The notes beneath the pieces were generated by a model that was given only the letters and a program-made list of their open reading frames with translations, had not been told where the DNA came from and ran no database searches. The position numbers were made by a program, and so were the translations under genes. Of a stretch of 64,000 bases of DNA, positions 18,301-27,234 are shown piece after piece. The DNA comes from Pseudomonas deceptionensis (lineage in GTDB: Bacteria; Pseudomonadota; Gammaproteobacteria; Pseudomonadales; Pseudomonadaceae), in assembly GCF_900106095.1 (NCBI RefSeq), contig NZ_FNUD01000002.1, positions 2,749,501 through 2,813,500 of the forward strand, given 5' to 3'. The first letter of the stretch is position 1. Every line of letters starts with the position of its first letter.

Positions 18301-19321
18301 ACAAATGGCGGCCGTGAACGACTTGCTTGCGAGCAGCCCTGATGCGGATCAATTGAACACCGCACTTGGCGACATCAACGGCTCTGCCGGGCGCCAGAAA
18401 GACACTGGCGTCGGTTTGGCTGTGGCGTATGAGATGCCGTCGCTGGGCCTCAAGGCTGATCTGGGGGTGAGCCCCATGGGTTTCCTTTACAGCTCAGCTG
18501 TGGGCGGCGTCAGCATTGATCGGCCATTCAGCGAAGACAGTCATTTCCGTTACGGCGTCAGCCTGTCGCGGCGTGCGGTGAACGACAGTCTGGTGTCCTT
18601 TGCCGGGGCCGAGGATGCCCGCAGTGGCCTCAAATGGGGTGGCGTCACCGCCAATGGCGGACGCCTGCAACTGGGCTACGACAACGGTGACTATGGTGTG
18701 TATGGCTACGCAGGCCTTTACAAACTGCTGGGTCACAACGTCGAAGACAACACCCGCGTTGAAGGCGGCAGCGGGATTTACTGGTATCTGCTTAACGACG
18801 ATACCCGTCAGCTGACCACCGGCCTGGGGGTCACAGCCATCAGCTATGACAATAACCAGGGTAATTTCACTTACGGCAACGGGGGCTACTTCAGCCCGCA
18901 GAACTTCTTTTCCATCGGCGTCCCCGTCAGTTGGTCACAGCGCACCGACCGCCTGAGCTACACGCTCAGAGGCTCTGTGGGCCTGCAGCATATCGAGCAG
19001 GACTCGACACCGTACTTCCCGAACGACAGCGACATGCAAGCCTCGCTGGAACAGGTCTCGCAAGCGTATGCCGCTTCCGGTACCAGCCTGGCGACCCGCT
19101 ATTCGGGCCAGAACAAAACCGGCATTGGCTACAACCTCGGCGCGGCGGCGGAGTACCGCCTGGGCAACAACTACTTCCTGGGCGGCAGCTTCGGGATGGA
19201 CAACGCCCAGGACTACAAACAATGGACCGGCGGTTTATACCTGCGGTACATGTTTGAAGATTTCACCGGGCGCATGCCGATGCCGGTCAGTCCTTACCTT
19301 TCTCCCTATTCTTCAAATTAA
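15302..19321 (+). CDS. bcsC: Cellulose export protein BcsC (WssE)
   Basis: A 1339-residue outer-membrane exporter. The start is ATG 15302, with GGGAG five bases upstream; a GTG at 15290 is less likely. A signal peptide (AFGILASLIHTVSFA) is followed by a long TPR scaffold to about residue 810 (repeats such as ALYGLGMLELKGKRIDGA and GYIALGGVQAEQNQLDNAQ). Next is a low-complexity linker with a tandem DANPF motif and many Gln/Arg/Ser residues, then the BcsC C-terminal beta-barrel of about 340 residues. That barrel ends in a tail, FTGRMPMPVSPYLSPYSSN, that lacks the usual terminal aromatic. The gene directly follows bcsB, whereas wssD (bcsZ) lies between them in SBW25. Confidence 0.94.
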   Translation: MSARCHAVAFGILASLIHTVSFAALDDAGKALLQQGQYWQAQNDQARATEVWKKLLLIDPKQADALYGLGMLELKGKRIDGASNYLEQLRRSHPGERLTLLLEQSMGLQADNNAEQLDTARLLVTNGELEKAVPIFRKIFAGKAPQGDLALEYYNALGYTPGGWSEARQGLERLQQQTPNNARVRLALAKLLVRNETTRSEGLRRLEQLSTLPELGGQATESWREGLVWVGSPRPVDKPLFEAYLKANPDDSAILTQMNSRGTAGVGAQQNPHVARGFKALQDNQLDVAEQAFQARLKEQASDSDALGGLGVIRQRQGRFSDASELLNRAIGRGGNPRWQAALDGNRYWSLLDQAEKARATNDLQKSRGLLQQAIASKPRQADGYIALGGVQAEQNQLDNAQASYRQALTLDNDNPDAMLGLITVMAQNGQASQALTMVEALTPARQQRLGDMRPLHAAVAAGQAKNAERSGDLKGAIAAQKEAVRNDPQGVWTRYDLALYYLQAKKPDLARQTMDELLNASPQRSEALFASALLSSQLGEWSHAQGTLERIPFSQRTTAMQQLASEVQLQSLVSQATTLAKQGNPTQALTLLRRAELLANGKPQSMGMLALAYVDVGDSEHGLAMLRNAIAQSSNPSPALRLAYAGVLLKTGDDEQVNQLLHELQRQPLTPADQRSYDEVLYLYTVRQADLLREKGDLVAAYDTLAPALAQRPNDPVAAGALARMYLANGNSAKAIELYQPLLAKAPNDPQLQIGMAQALSKSGDPRGAEKATEKALELAPNDAMVLASAASIFRAQGKNAKAGELYARALALQAPVKADANPFAGTVDANPFVGKSGQRSQSRLSEANLSQIPEPAQVQIDAATSEVEPSARRLASNSLTMNGRAGGYDAEPPGGGFDDDSRLAATRPLDPQAQARQSMQNALDQIKQERSPRITQGVTIRTNDSESGLSKITDVETPLEISMPVGDDRIALRVTPVSLNAGAVKDSAKTRFGGPNDVQMAAVNDLLASSPDADQLNTALGDINGSAGRQKDTGVGLAVAYEMPSLGLKADLGVSPMGFLYSSAVGGVSIDRPFSEDSHFRYGVSLSRRAVNDSLVSFAGAEDARSGLKWGGVTANGGRLQLGYDNGDYGVYGYAGLYKLLGHNVEDNTRVEGGSGIYWYLLNDDTRQLTTGLGVTAISYDNNQGNFTYGNGGYFSPQNFFSIGVPVSWSQRTDRLSYTLRGSVGLQHIEQDSTPYFPNDSDMQASLEQVSQAYAASGTSLATRYSGQNKTGIGYNLGAAAEYRLGNNYFLGGSFGMDNAQDYKQWTGGLYLRYMFEDFTGRMPMPVSPYLSPYSSN

Positions 19322-19339
19322 GCAGCAGGAGCTTTCACC

Positions 19340-19999
19340 GTGGCAGCATCGATTCTCGCGGGCATGACCATTTTGATGATCGGCGACAGCCATCTGGCGA
19401 CACCTGATTATTTGATTGCCACTCTGCACAACGACCTGGTTGCTCAGGGGGCGAAAGTACACACCCTGGGCATTTGCGGCGCCAACGCCGGTGACTGGCT
19501 CAAAGCCACACCGGGCACTTGTGGCGGTGCCGAGCGCCGAGGTACGGAAAAGGCAGTGGTATTGGGCGGCAAGGCCGCAACGGTACCGATCAGCCAGTTG
19601 CTGGCCACCGACAAACCGGATCTCGTGCTGATTGTCATGGGCGACACCATGGCCAGTTACACCAAACCTGCGTTCCCCAAAGCCTGGCTGTGGCAGCAAA
19701 CCACCGGGTTGACGAAGGTAATTGCCGCCAATGGCACCCGTTGTGTCTGGGTGGGCCCGAACTGGGGCACTGAAGGCGGCAAGTACGGCAAGACCTTTGC
19801 CCGTGTCGAAATGACCTCCAGGTTTCTGGCTGCAAACGTCGCACCGTGCAGCTACATCGACTCATTGAAGTTTTCCAAACCGGGCCAGTGGGCAACGATC
19901 GATGGCCAGCACATGACCGCCACGGGCTACAAGACCTGGAGCGATGACATCAGCAAGTCGCTGCTGCAAACCCCGGCCATCAAGGATGCCAAGAAATGA
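19340..19999 (+). CDS. wssF: WssF, SGNH/GDSL-like cellulose acetylation protein
   Basis: The start is GTG 19340, with AGGAG eight bases before it; the product has 219 residues. The SGNH block I motif MIGDSHLATP lies at about residues 13-22. The closing Asp-x-x-His block is DGQHMTATGYKTW near residue 192. A complete Ser/Asp/His set is therefore visible. WssF is required for cellulose acetylation in P. fluorescens and is proposed to hand acetyl groups to the alginate-like acetylation proteins. No clear signal peptide is seen with this start, only a hydrophobic beginning. It is 18 bp after bcsC and overlaps wssG by four bases. Confidence 0.85.
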   Translation: MAASILAGMTILMIGDSHLATPDYLIATLHNDLVAQGAKVHTLGICGANAGDWLKATPGTCGGAERRGTEKAVVLGGKAATVPISQLLATDKPDLVLIVMGDTMASYTKPAFPKAWLWQQTTGLTKVIAANGTRCVWVGPNWGTEGGKYGKTFARVEMTSRFLAANVAPCSYIDSLKFSKPGQWATIDGQHMTATGYKTWSDDISKSLLQTPAIKDAKK

Positions 20000-20664
20000 A
20001 AAAAGTGTTCGCAGCGCTCGTGTGGGCTCCCGCATTGTCATTCAGTGCGCTGGCGAGCGCGCAGGTGGCGTTGTACCCCTCGGGTCCCGATGAGGACGCC
20101 GCTTTCATCCGCTTCATCAACGCCACCCCGGCGCCTCTGGACGTGATCGGTCAGGCAGGGCAGCCGCCGTTGCGCCTGGAGACCGCACAGCCGGCGTCGT
20201 TGTTGTTCCCGGTGGACTCGACCAAGCCGGTAAAGGGTTCTCTGGTCAGTGGCGCGCACCAGTTGGCACTGGACCTGAAGGTCGAGCCCGGTGAATTCGC
20301 CACCATTGTGGTTGTGCCCCAGGTCGCGGGTATCCAGCAAGTCGCCGTGCGTGAAACACCGGACGATTTCAACGGCCTCAAGGCTTCGCTGGCATTCGTT
20401 AACGTCGATAAATCCTGTGGCGATGCCAGCCTGCGGCCTGCCGGGCGCACGGCCGATCTGTTCAAGGCAGTGCCGGTGGACAGCCTGCAACGACGCTCGA
20501 TCAACCCGGTGAATCTGTCTGTGCAACTGGTGTGTGCCAACGTCAACGTCGGAGCACCGTTGGACCTGGGTGCGCTCAAAGCGGGCGAGCGCTACAGCGT
20601 GCTGCTGGTGCCTTCTGCAACGGGGCCGCGTCTGTTGAGCGCCACGGACACTCTGTCCCACTGA
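19996..20664 (+). CDS. wssG: WssG, AlgF-like periplasmic acetylation protein
   Basis: A 222-residue periplasmic protein related to AlgF of alginate acetylation. A signal peptide (KKVFAALVWAPALSFSALASA) is cleaved after about residue 22. The mature part is all-beta, beginning QVALYPSGPDEDAAFIRFIN, as in AlgF family members. The start overlaps the wssF stop (ATGA), so translation is coupled. The presumed role is transfer of acetyl from the MBOAT protein WssH towards WssI. No catalytic residues are known for this family. Confidence 0.85.
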   Translation: MKKVFAALVWAPALSFSALASAQVALYPSGPDEDAAFIRFINATPAPLDVIGQAGQPPLRLETAQPASLLFPVDSTKPVKGSLVSGAHQLALDLKVEPGEFATIVVVPQVAGIQQVAVRETPDDFNGLKASLAFVNVDKSCGDASLRPAGRTADLFKAVPVDSLQRRSINPVNLSVQLVCANVNVGAPLDLGALKAGERYSVLLVPSATGPRLLSATDTLSH

Positions 20665-20682
20665 TCGGATTCTGCTGCTGCC

Positions 20683-22098
20683 ATGGTCTTCGCCTCACTC
20701 GAGTTCCTGACGCTGTTTCTGCCAGCCTTCCTGCTGATTTATGCACTGGGCAAACCGCAGTGGCGTAACGTCATTTTGCTGCTCGGCAGCTGGTTGTTCT
20801 ACGGCTGGCTGAACCCGATGTTCCTCGCGTTGCACGTGGCGCTGACCATTGTGGCCTGGGTCGGCGGGCTGCTGATCGACCGCTCCCACGAGGACGCGAA
20901 GGGCAGGGTACGGCTGCTGATTGCGCTGATCGTGTTCAACACCGCGGTGCTGTGCTGGTACAAGTACGCCAACATCCTGGCGGCGAGCTGGATCGAGCTG
21001 ATGACCTACCCCGGTGCCATGCCGCTGGAGTGGCAGCGGGTGGCGCTGCCGGCCGGGCTATCGTTTATCGTGCTGCAGGCGATTTCCTATCTGGTGGATG
21101 TGCACCGCCATACGGTGCCGGTGGAGCGCAGCTTCATCAAATACGCCACCTATATTTCGATGTTCGGCCACTCGATTGCCGGGCCGATCATCCGGTATAA
21201 CTGGGTGCGCCGCGAGCTGACCAAACGATATTTCGACTGGCAGAATTTCTCGTTGGGCGCACGCCGTTTCATGATTGGCCTGTGCATGAAAGTGCTGGTG
21301 GCAGACACCCTGTCGCCGTTGGTTGACGTGGCTTTTCATCTGGACAATCCGTCTTTTGTCGACGCCTGGATCGGTTGCCTGGCGTATTCGCTGCAACTGT
21401 TTTTTGACTTCGCGGGCTACAGCGCCATGGCCATCGGCCTGGGCCTGATGCTGGGTTTTCACTTCCCGGAGAACTTCAACCAGCCGTACCTGGCCAGCAG
21501 CATTCAGGATTTCTGGCGGCGCTGGCATATGTCGTTGTCCAGCTGGTTGCGCGACTACCTGTACATCGCCCTCGGCGGTAACCGCAGCGGCGCCTGGAAG
21601 ACCTACCGCAACCTGTTCCTGACCATGGCCATCGCCGGTTTGTGGCATGGCGGCGACAGTTGGAATTACCTGCTGTGGGGTGCCGCCCATGGCATCGCGT
21701 TGTGCGTCGACCGGTTGTGGTCGCGATCGAGCCTGCCCGGCATCCCGCCAGTGCTGGGGCATACCCTGACGCTGGTGTTTGTGTTTATGGCCTGGACCCT
21801 GTTCCGGGCGCCGGACTTCGACTCGGCCCTGAACATGTACGCTGGCCAGTTCGGCCTGCACGCTTTTGCCCTGGGCGATGCACTGGCCGTGACCCTTCGC
21901 TCGGCCCATGGCCTGGCGGCTGTGCTCGGGGTGGCGTGCATCATTGCACCGCTGTTCAAGGCCCGGTATGAGCAGCGTTTTGGCGGCCGGTTCTGGTTTG
22001 CTCCGATCGCGGCCCTGTGGCCGGTGGCGGGTTTTCTGCTCTCGTTCGCGTTGATCGCGAGCCGTGAAGCAGTGCCCTTCTTGTACTTCCAGTTCTGA
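20683..22098 (+). CDS. wssH: WssH, MBOAT family O-acyltransferase (AlgI-like)
   Basis: A 471-residue multi-pass inner-membrane acyltransferase that moves acetyl across the membrane for cellulose acetylation. The family core is intact: FWRRWHMSLSSWLRDYLYIALGG near residue 278 and the catalytic-His block LWHGGDSWNYLLWGAAHG near residue 320. About ten hydrophobic helices can be seen. The start ATG 20683 lies 18 bp after wssG. The stop overlaps the wssI start (TGATG). The closest relatives are AlgI of the alginate operon. Confidence 0.93.
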   Translation: MVFASLEFLTLFLPAFLLIYALGKPQWRNVILLLGSWLFYGWLNPMFLALHVALTIVAWVGGLLIDRSHEDAKGRVRLLIALIVFNTAVLCWYKYANILAASWIELMTYPGAMPLEWQRVALPAGLSFIVLQAISYLVDVHRHTVPVERSFIKYATYISMFGHSIAGPIIRYNWVRRELTKRYFDWQNFSLGARRFMIGLCMKVLVADTLSPLVDVAFHLDNPSFVDAWIGCLAYSLQLFFDFAGYSAMAIGLGLMLGFHFPENFNQPYLASSIQDFWRRWHMSLSSWLRDYLYIALGGNRSGAWKTYRNLFLTMAIAGLWHGGDSWNYLLWGAAHGIALCVDRLWSRSSLPGIPPVLGHTLTLVFVFMAWTLFRAPDFDSALNMYAGQFGLHAFALGDALAVTLRSAHGLAAVLGVACIIAPLFKARYEQRFGGRFWFAPIAALWPVAGFLLSFALIASREAVPFLYFQF

Positions 22099-23249
22099 TG
22101 GCCGCGCCCATGTCTTCTTCATCGCTCAAACCGGCTGTACCCACTGAGTTCACCGCCCGTGTCAGCCAGTTCGGTGGTGGTGTGTTTGTCGTGTTTCTGG
22201 CGGCAAGCTTTGCCTCGGCACTCTGGCTATTGGTCAGCGGCAAGATCGAGCTGCTGGCGCCCGACCAGAGCCGTGAGGGCGTGTTGCAGGGCGAGGTGAC
22301 CCACAAGATCGCCAAGCAGCTGTCCAAGGCCGCAGTGCCGCAGGCGGCTGCGGATCTGGAGCGCGGCGCGAGCTGGCTGCTGCTGAGCGACACCGGTGCG
22401 CGGGTGCGTCCGGGGTGTGAGGGCTGGCTGTTTCTGAACGATGAAATGCGCATCAACCGCCATGCACGGGCCAATGCCGACACCAAGGCCGCGGTGGTGC
22501 GCGATGTCCAGCAACGGCTGGCCAAGCGGGGAATCTCGTTGCTGGTGGTGGTGGTCGCGGACAAGAGCCGTATCGCCAGTGCCCGGCTGTGCGGTTTGCG
22601 CCGCCCCGCGCAGTTGCAAAGCCGGGCGGTGACGTGGGTCGAAGGTTTGAACGGGGCCGGGGTCCAGGCCATGGATCTGGCGCCGGTGCTGCAACCCTTG
22701 GGCCCTGAAGCGTACCTGCGCACCGACACCCACTGGAGCGAAGCGGGCGCCGCAGCGGCGGCCGAGGCGATCGCCCGGCAGGTCCGGGCGATGGGCATCA
22801 GCGCCACGCCGCACAAGGCGTTCGAGGTCCGGGCGCAAGCCCCTGCGCTCCGTGCGGGTGATCTGGTGCGCCTGGCCGGCCTTGAATGGCTGCCGGTGAA
22901 CTGGCAGCCGGCTGCGCAAAAGGTGGCGGCGAGCCTGATACTTGAGAAAGCCGACGCGGTACACAGCGATGCTGACAGTCTCGATGATCTGTTTGGCGAC
23001 ACCAACCTGCCGAACGTCGCGCTGATCGGTACTTCGTTTTCACGCAACTCCAATTTTGTCGGGTTCCTGCAACAGGCCCTTGGGGCGCCGATCGGCGACT
23101 TTTCCAAGGATGGCGGGGAGTTCTCCGGTGGAGCCAATGTTTACTTCAACAACCCTGCGTTTACCCAGACGCCACCCCAGCTCGTGATCTGGGAAATCCC
23201 CGAGCGCGACCTGCAGACGCCTTACAGTGATGTGATCAAGCTCTTGTAG
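22098..23249 (+). CDS. wssI: WssI, AlgJ/AlgX-like SGNH acetyltransferase
   Basis: A 383-residue periplasmic enzyme anchored by an N-terminal membrane segment (VFVVFLAASFASALWLLVSG, residues 29-48). The SGNH-like acetylation signature is present: GCEGWLFLNDEMR near residue 105, the Asp-x-His motif LRTDTHWSE near 210, and the nucleophile-Ser block ALIGTSFSRNSNFVG near 310. It should place O-acetyl groups on the nascent cellulose. It ends the operon. No wssJ (second MinD-like gene) follows; an unrelated AraC gene comes 95 bp later. Confidence 0.9.
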   Translation: MAAPMSSSSLKPAVPTEFTARVSQFGGGVFVVFLAASFASALWLLVSGKIELLAPDQSREGVLQGEVTHKIAKQLSKAAVPQAAADLERGASWLLLSDTGARVRPGCEGWLFLNDEMRINRHARANADTKAAVVRDVQQRLAKRGISLLVVVVADKSRIASARLCGLRRPAQLQSRAVTWVEGLNGAGVQAMDLAPVLQPLGPEAYLRTDTHWSEAGAAAAAEAIARQVRAMGISATPHKAFEVRAQAPALRAGDLVRLAGLEWLPVNWQPAAQKVAASLILEKADAVHSDADSLDDLFGDTNLPNVALIGTSFSRNSNFVGFLQQALGAPIGDFSKDGGEFSGGANVYFNNPAFTQTPPQLVIWEIPERDLQTPYSDVIKLL

Positions 23250-23344
23250 CGGCTACAGAGTCAGTCCGGACTCGTTCAAGGGTGCTAGGCTGACAAAGGT
23301 CGCGAAATCCATCGTGGCGCCATGTTGTTCACGGTATCGATACC

Positions 23345-24190
23345 ATGCCCGCCAGTCCTGCATTAACCCCTTTGCCCGTCGACCCCGCGTGCGCAATACC
23401 CCGGTTCTGGCGGGATGCGCAGTTGCCTTTTATCGAGGCGCGCTCAATAGCCGACGGGCGCAAGGTTTGCTATGCCCGGCACTCCCACGAGATTTTTTCC
23501 ATCGGTGCGATCACCTCCGGGCGCTGTAACTACCTGCATGAAAAAACCTCCCACGGTATCGGCGCCGGAACGGTGGTGGTGATGAACCCCGGTGATGTTC
23601 ACGCCTGTAACCCCGTCGACGATCAACTGTGGTCATACGTGATGCTGTATGTCGATGCTCAGTGGCTGGCGGGCCTGGGGCTGGATGAGGCGCAAAGCGG
23701 GGTGTTCCAGCCCGTCGCGGCCACCCACAGCCAGTCCCCGGAACTGTTCAGCGGCCTGACCCGCCTGTACGCGCAGTTGGTTGATCCGCACCTCGACGTT
23801 CTGGCCAAGCACGAGGCGGCGATTGTGTTCTTTGCGATGATGCAGCAGGCACTGGGCAGCCCGGTCGTGCTGCGCAAGGTGGCCAGCCAGCGGGTGGAGC
23901 GTGCTGCCGAGTACATTGATGCGCACTATTTGCGCACGATCCGGCTGCAGGATATCTGTGAGGCGGCCAGCCTGTCAGAGGCCTACCTGATCCGTGCCTT
24001 TGAGCAGCACTACCACATGACGCCCCACGCCTACCTGATCAACCGGCGTATCCAGCATGCGCAGACCCAACTGCGCGAAGGGGCGCCAATCGCCGATATC
24101 GCGCAGCAGACCGGCTTTGCCGATCAGGCGCATTTCCAGCGGGTCTTCAAAAAACACCTGGCCGTCACGCCCGGTCAGTACAAGGCTTAA
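23345..24190 (+). CDS. AraC family transcriptional regulator
   Basis: A 281-residue regulator. The N-terminal cupin-type sensor domain is residues 20-110 (CYARHSHEIFSIGAITSGRCNY; GTVVVMNPGDVHACNP). The C-terminal double helix-turn-helix is from about residue 185 (RTIRLQDICEAASLSEAYLIRAFEQHYHMTPHAYL, then IADIAQQTGFADQAHFQRVFKKHLAVTPGQYK). It overlaps tail-to-tail by 3 bp with a LysE-type exporter gene, an arrangement common for AraC/LysE pairs, so control of that exporter is plausible. The ribosome site is weak. Confidence 0.92.
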   Translation: MPASPALTPLPVDPACAIPRFWRDAQLPFIEARSIADGRKVCYARHSHEIFSIGAITSGRCNYLHEKTSHGIGAGTVVVMNPGDVHACNPVDDQLWSYVMLYVDAQWLAGLGLDEAQSGVFQPVAATHSQSPELFSGLTRLYAQLVDPHLDVLAKHEAAIVFFAMMQQALGSPVVLRKVASQRVERAAEYIDAHYLRTIRLQDICEAASLSEAYLIRAFEQHYHMTPHAYLINRRIQHAQTQLREGAPIADIAQQTGFADQAHFQRVFKKHLAVTPGQYKA

Positions 24191-24774
24191 AGCCACAGCA
24201 AAGACACCGCGCAGCCGGCCAGCATCACGGCCATGCAGCGGTTGAACAGGCGGATTCGCCTGGTGCTGCGCAAATAACGGCTCAGGAACGCACCGGTGTA
24301 GGCCCAGCAGGCCACGGACAGGTAGCAGACCACGAAGTAAATCAGCGCGAACGACCAGATCAGTGTGGACTCGCCACCGGACACAAAAGCCCCCATCCCC
24401 GCGACCGCCGCCATCCAGGCCTTGGGGTTGAGCCACTGCATGGCCGCGCCGTGCATGAATGACGGTTGCTGCATGCTCCCTTCGAGCTGAATCCGACCCT
24501 CATCCGCCGCCAGCTTCCAGGCCAGATAAAGCAGGAATGCCATGCCGGCCCAGCGGATCAGGTCGGTCAGGATCGGCCATTGCTTGAGCACTTCATGCAG
24601 CCCGAAACCGGTAAACAGCAGCAGCACGACAAACCCCACCGTTGCGCCCAGTACATGGCGCAGGCTGGGACCCAGGCCGAACTGCATGCCGCTGCTCAAG
24701 GCCACGACGTTAACCGGCCCCGGTGAAATGGATGCTGCCAGGGCGAACGCCGCCATCGAAATCAACACGCTCAT
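24187..24774 (-). CDS. LysE/RhtB family amino-acid exporter
   Basis: A 195-residue inner-membrane protein with about six hydrophobic helices. The N-terminal family signature ISPGPVNVVALSSGMQFG lies near residue 16 and the mid-protein motif MQWLNPKAWMAAVAGMG near 118. Members export amino acids, homoserine lactone or threonine by proton antiport; the substrate cannot be told here. It is convergent with the AraC gene. Confidence 0.92.
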   Translation of the reverse strand: MSVLISMAAFALAASISPGPVNVVALSSGMQFGLGPSLRHVLGATVGFVVLLLFTGFGLHEVLKQWPILTDLIRWAGMAFLLYLAWKLAADEGRIQLEGSMQQPSFMHGAAMQWLNPKAWMAAVAGMGAFVSGGESTLIWSFALIYFVVCYLSVACWAYTGAFLSRYLRSTRRIRLFNRCMAVMLAGCAVSLLWL

Positions 24775-24916
24775 TGTCGCTGTGCTCCGCTTTGTGATTG
24801 TGGGTCGAGGCTAGCGGGGCAGAGCAACCAGCGTATTGAACAAAACTGCCCTGTGGACGATGCTAGTCCAGCTGTGGGCTTGAGCTCACACACTATAAAA
24901 ACAAGGAGTTACCCCC

Positions 24917-26323
24917 ATGAACAAGACTGGCGACAGTCATCAGCGCCGTTCGCTGATTGAAACCCGTTCGATCAATTTCATTCCCGAGGCTGAGCGCCAT
25001 GGCAGCCTCTACAGCCAGTTCACTTTGTGGTTGGGCGCCAACCTGCAGATCACGGCGATCGTCACCGGCGCCCTGGCTGTGGTGCTGGGCGGCGACGTGT
25101 TCTGGTCATTGATTGGCTTGCTGATCGGCCAGCTGTTGGGCGGTGCAGTGGTTGCCCTCCACGCGGCACAAGGACCCAAGCTGGGGTTGCCGCAGATGAT
25201 CTCCAGTCGCGTGCAGTTCGGCGTTTACGGAGCCGCCATCCCCATTGTGCTGGTGTGCCTGATGTATCTGGGGTTCAGCGCCACGGGCGCGGTGCTCTCG
25301 GGGCAGGCCATTGCCCAGCTGATCGATGTCAGTGACAGTGCCGGCATCCTGATTTTTTCCGCCTGCATCGCCTTTCTGACCATCTTCGGTTATCGGGTCA
25401 TCCATATCGTGGGCAAGGTGGCCAGCGTGCTGGGCATCCTGGCTTTTGCCTACCTGTTCACCCGGCTGATAACGCTGCACGATGTCTCATCGTTGCTGGA
25501 AAATCGTCACTTCGCCTGGGGATCCTTTTTGCTGGCGGTGTCGCTGTCGGCGTCCTGGCAGATCGCCTTTGGCCCCTACGTCGCTGACTACTCGCGCTAT
25601 CTGCCGAGCAAAACGTCGTCCTGGAAGACCTTTGCCGCTGTCGGCCTCGGCACTGTGGTCGGGGCCCAGGCCTCCATGGTGCTGGGGGTGTTTGCCGCCG
25701 CACTGGCGGGCGCGAACTTTCGCGGGCATGAAGTGGCAACCATCGTCGGGCTGGGCAGTACCGGGCTGATGGCCTCATTGCTGTACTTGAGCATTGTGTT
25801 CGGCAAGGTCACGGTGTCGACCCTCAACGCCTATGGCAGCTTTATGTGCATCGCCACGGTGATCAGTGGCTGGCGCAGCCGTCTGGAAGTCACCCCTGCG
25901 CAGCGCACGGTGTTTGTACTGGTGATTGTGGCGGCATCGACTGCGTTGGCGCTGCTGGGCCAGGGCTCGTTCTTGAACACCTTCAAGTACTTCATTCTGT
26001 TCCTGCTGACCTTCTTCACGCCCTGGAGTGCCATCAACCTGGTGGATTACTACTTCATCAACAAGGGCCGCTACGACCTCAAGGCATTGTCTGACCCACA
26101 GGGCTGCTACGGCCGCTGGAACGTGCTGGGGATCAGCGTGTATGTCGCCGGTGTCCTGATCCAGTTGCCCTTTGTCGATAGCCACTTCTATTCGGGCCCG
26201 ATGGTTGCGCAACTGGGGGGTGTGGACATTTCCTGGATCGTGGGCCTGGTGGTGCCGGGCGTGCTTTATTACCTGTTGGCCAAGCCGTCGGTGGGTGCAG
26301 TGCCGGTACCCGTGATTTCTTGA
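24917..26323 (+). CDS. NCS1-type purine/cytosine permease
   Basis: A 468-residue cation-coupled nucleobase transporter of the purine-cytosine permease family with about 12 hydrophobic helices. Family features: the N-terminal ETRSINFIPEAERHGSLYSQF, LGLPQMISSRVQFGVYGA near residue 90, SWQIAFGPYVADYSRYLP near residue 215, and PWSAINLVDYYFINKG near residue 372. A good AAGGAG precedes the ATG. The gene is unlinked from the pyrimidine operon at 43-51 kb, which has its own NCS1 transporter, so its substrate may differ. Confidence 0.9.
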   Translation: MNKTGDSHQRRSLIETRSINFIPEAERHGSLYSQFTLWLGANLQITAIVTGALAVVLGGDVFWSLIGLLIGQLLGGAVVALHAAQGPKLGLPQMISSRVQFGVYGAAIPIVLVCLMYLGFSATGAVLSGQAIAQLIDVSDSAGILIFSACIAFLTIFGYRVIHIVGKVASVLGILAFAYLFTRLITLHDVSSLLENRHFAWGSFLLAVSLSASWQIAFGPYVADYSRYLPSKTSSWKTFAAVGLGTVVGAQASMVLGVFAAALAGANFRGHEVATIVGLGSTGLMASLLYLSIVFGKVTVSTLNAYGSFMCIATVISGWRSRLEVTPAQRTVFVLVIVAASTALALLGQGSFLNTFKYFILFLLTFFTPWSAINLVDYYFINKGRYDLKALSDPQGCYGRWNVLGISVYVAGVLIQLPFVDSHFYSGPMVAQLGGVDISWIVGLVVPGVLYYLLAKPSVGAVPVPVIS

Positions 26324-26396
26324 TCCATGGCACTGGCTCCTTGTGAAAACTTTGCTATACCTAGTGATCGAATTCCGGGACCGGTCGATCAGGACG

Positions 26397-27212
26397 ATGA
26401 GAAATCAGGCTTTCAGATCTGTTTCAGCGGCCTTGGCGCTGTTGGTTATTGTGCCGCTGGCACGTGCCGATGAACCTGGGGTAGCACTCAACAACGAAGG
26501 TGCGCAGTGGCTGCTGTTGGCGAGCCCGTTCGTATGGGCTCCGTCAATGAGCGGGCAGGCGGCGCTTGGTGGCGTCAATACCAAAGTCGATGTGCCGTTT
26601 TCAGAGGTTCTCGATAATTTGAGTTCGGTCTTCATGGGCAACCTGGAGCTGACCAATCGCACCCTGGGGTTTTATGTCGACGGCGTCTACGCCAAGACCG
26701 AAGAGTCGCACAGGGTGTTCGGGCGCAAGGTGGGGCTGGCGATCACCCAGACCACCCTTGCTGTTGGCGTGTACTACCGGGTGTATGAGTATGAGCTGGG
26801 GGGTGACACCCTTTTTGGCGAACCTCGTACCTGGCGCATCGAGCCCACGGGCGGTGTGCGCTGGACAAAGCTGTCGACGAAGCTGGACATCAATTCAGCC
26901 GGTTTCAGCACCAAGAAAAAAACCGAGTGGACGGACCCGTTCGTGGGCTTGCGCATGCAGGCTGACCTGACGGATCGCTGGACGCTCTCCGGTGAATCCG
27001 ACACCGGAGGCCTGGACACGGGCTCCAAGAAAACCTGGAACGCCCAGGGCTACCTGGGTTACCGCATGTACCTGGCGGACCACCCGACGATCATTCGCGT
27101 CGGCTATCGGGTGCTGTCGCAAAACTATCGAACCACCGACTTTACCGGCAACAAGTTCAAGTACGACGTGACCCAGCGCGGTCCGGTGCTTGGCCTGTCC
27201 ATGCGCTTCTGA
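26397..27212 (+). CDS. Outer-membrane beta-barrel-type protein
   Basis: Start at ATG 26397, because it places a clean signal peptide (SVSAALALLVIVPLARA, cleaved near residue 25) at the N-terminus; the frame extends upstream to 26343 without one. The product has 271 residues. The mature part is a series of alternating hydrophobic/polar strands (GFYVDGVYAKTEE, ITQTTLAVGVYYRVYEYELG, WNAQGYLGYRMYLAD) and ends VLGLSMRF. A terminal Phe is the outer-membrane insertion signal. This suggests an 8-12 strand porin-like barrel. Specific function unknown. It is 22 bp before a secreted hydrolase gene and probably co-transcribed with it. Confidence 0.75.
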   Translation: MRNQAFRSVSAALALLVIVPLARADEPGVALNNEGAQWLLLASPFVWAPSMSGQAALGGVNTKVDVPFSEVLDNLSSVFMGNLELTNRTLGFYVDGVYAKTEESHRVFGRKVGLAITQTTLAVGVYYRVYEYELGGDTLFGEPRTWRIEPTGGVRWTKLSTKLDINSAGFSTKKKTEWTDPFVGLRMQADLTDRWTLSGESDTGGLDTGSKKTWNAQGYLGYRMYLADHPTIIRVGYRVLSQNYRTTDFTGNKFKYDVTQRGPVLGLSMRF

Positions 27213-27234
27213 TCAGTTCCGAGGAGTCAAGGGA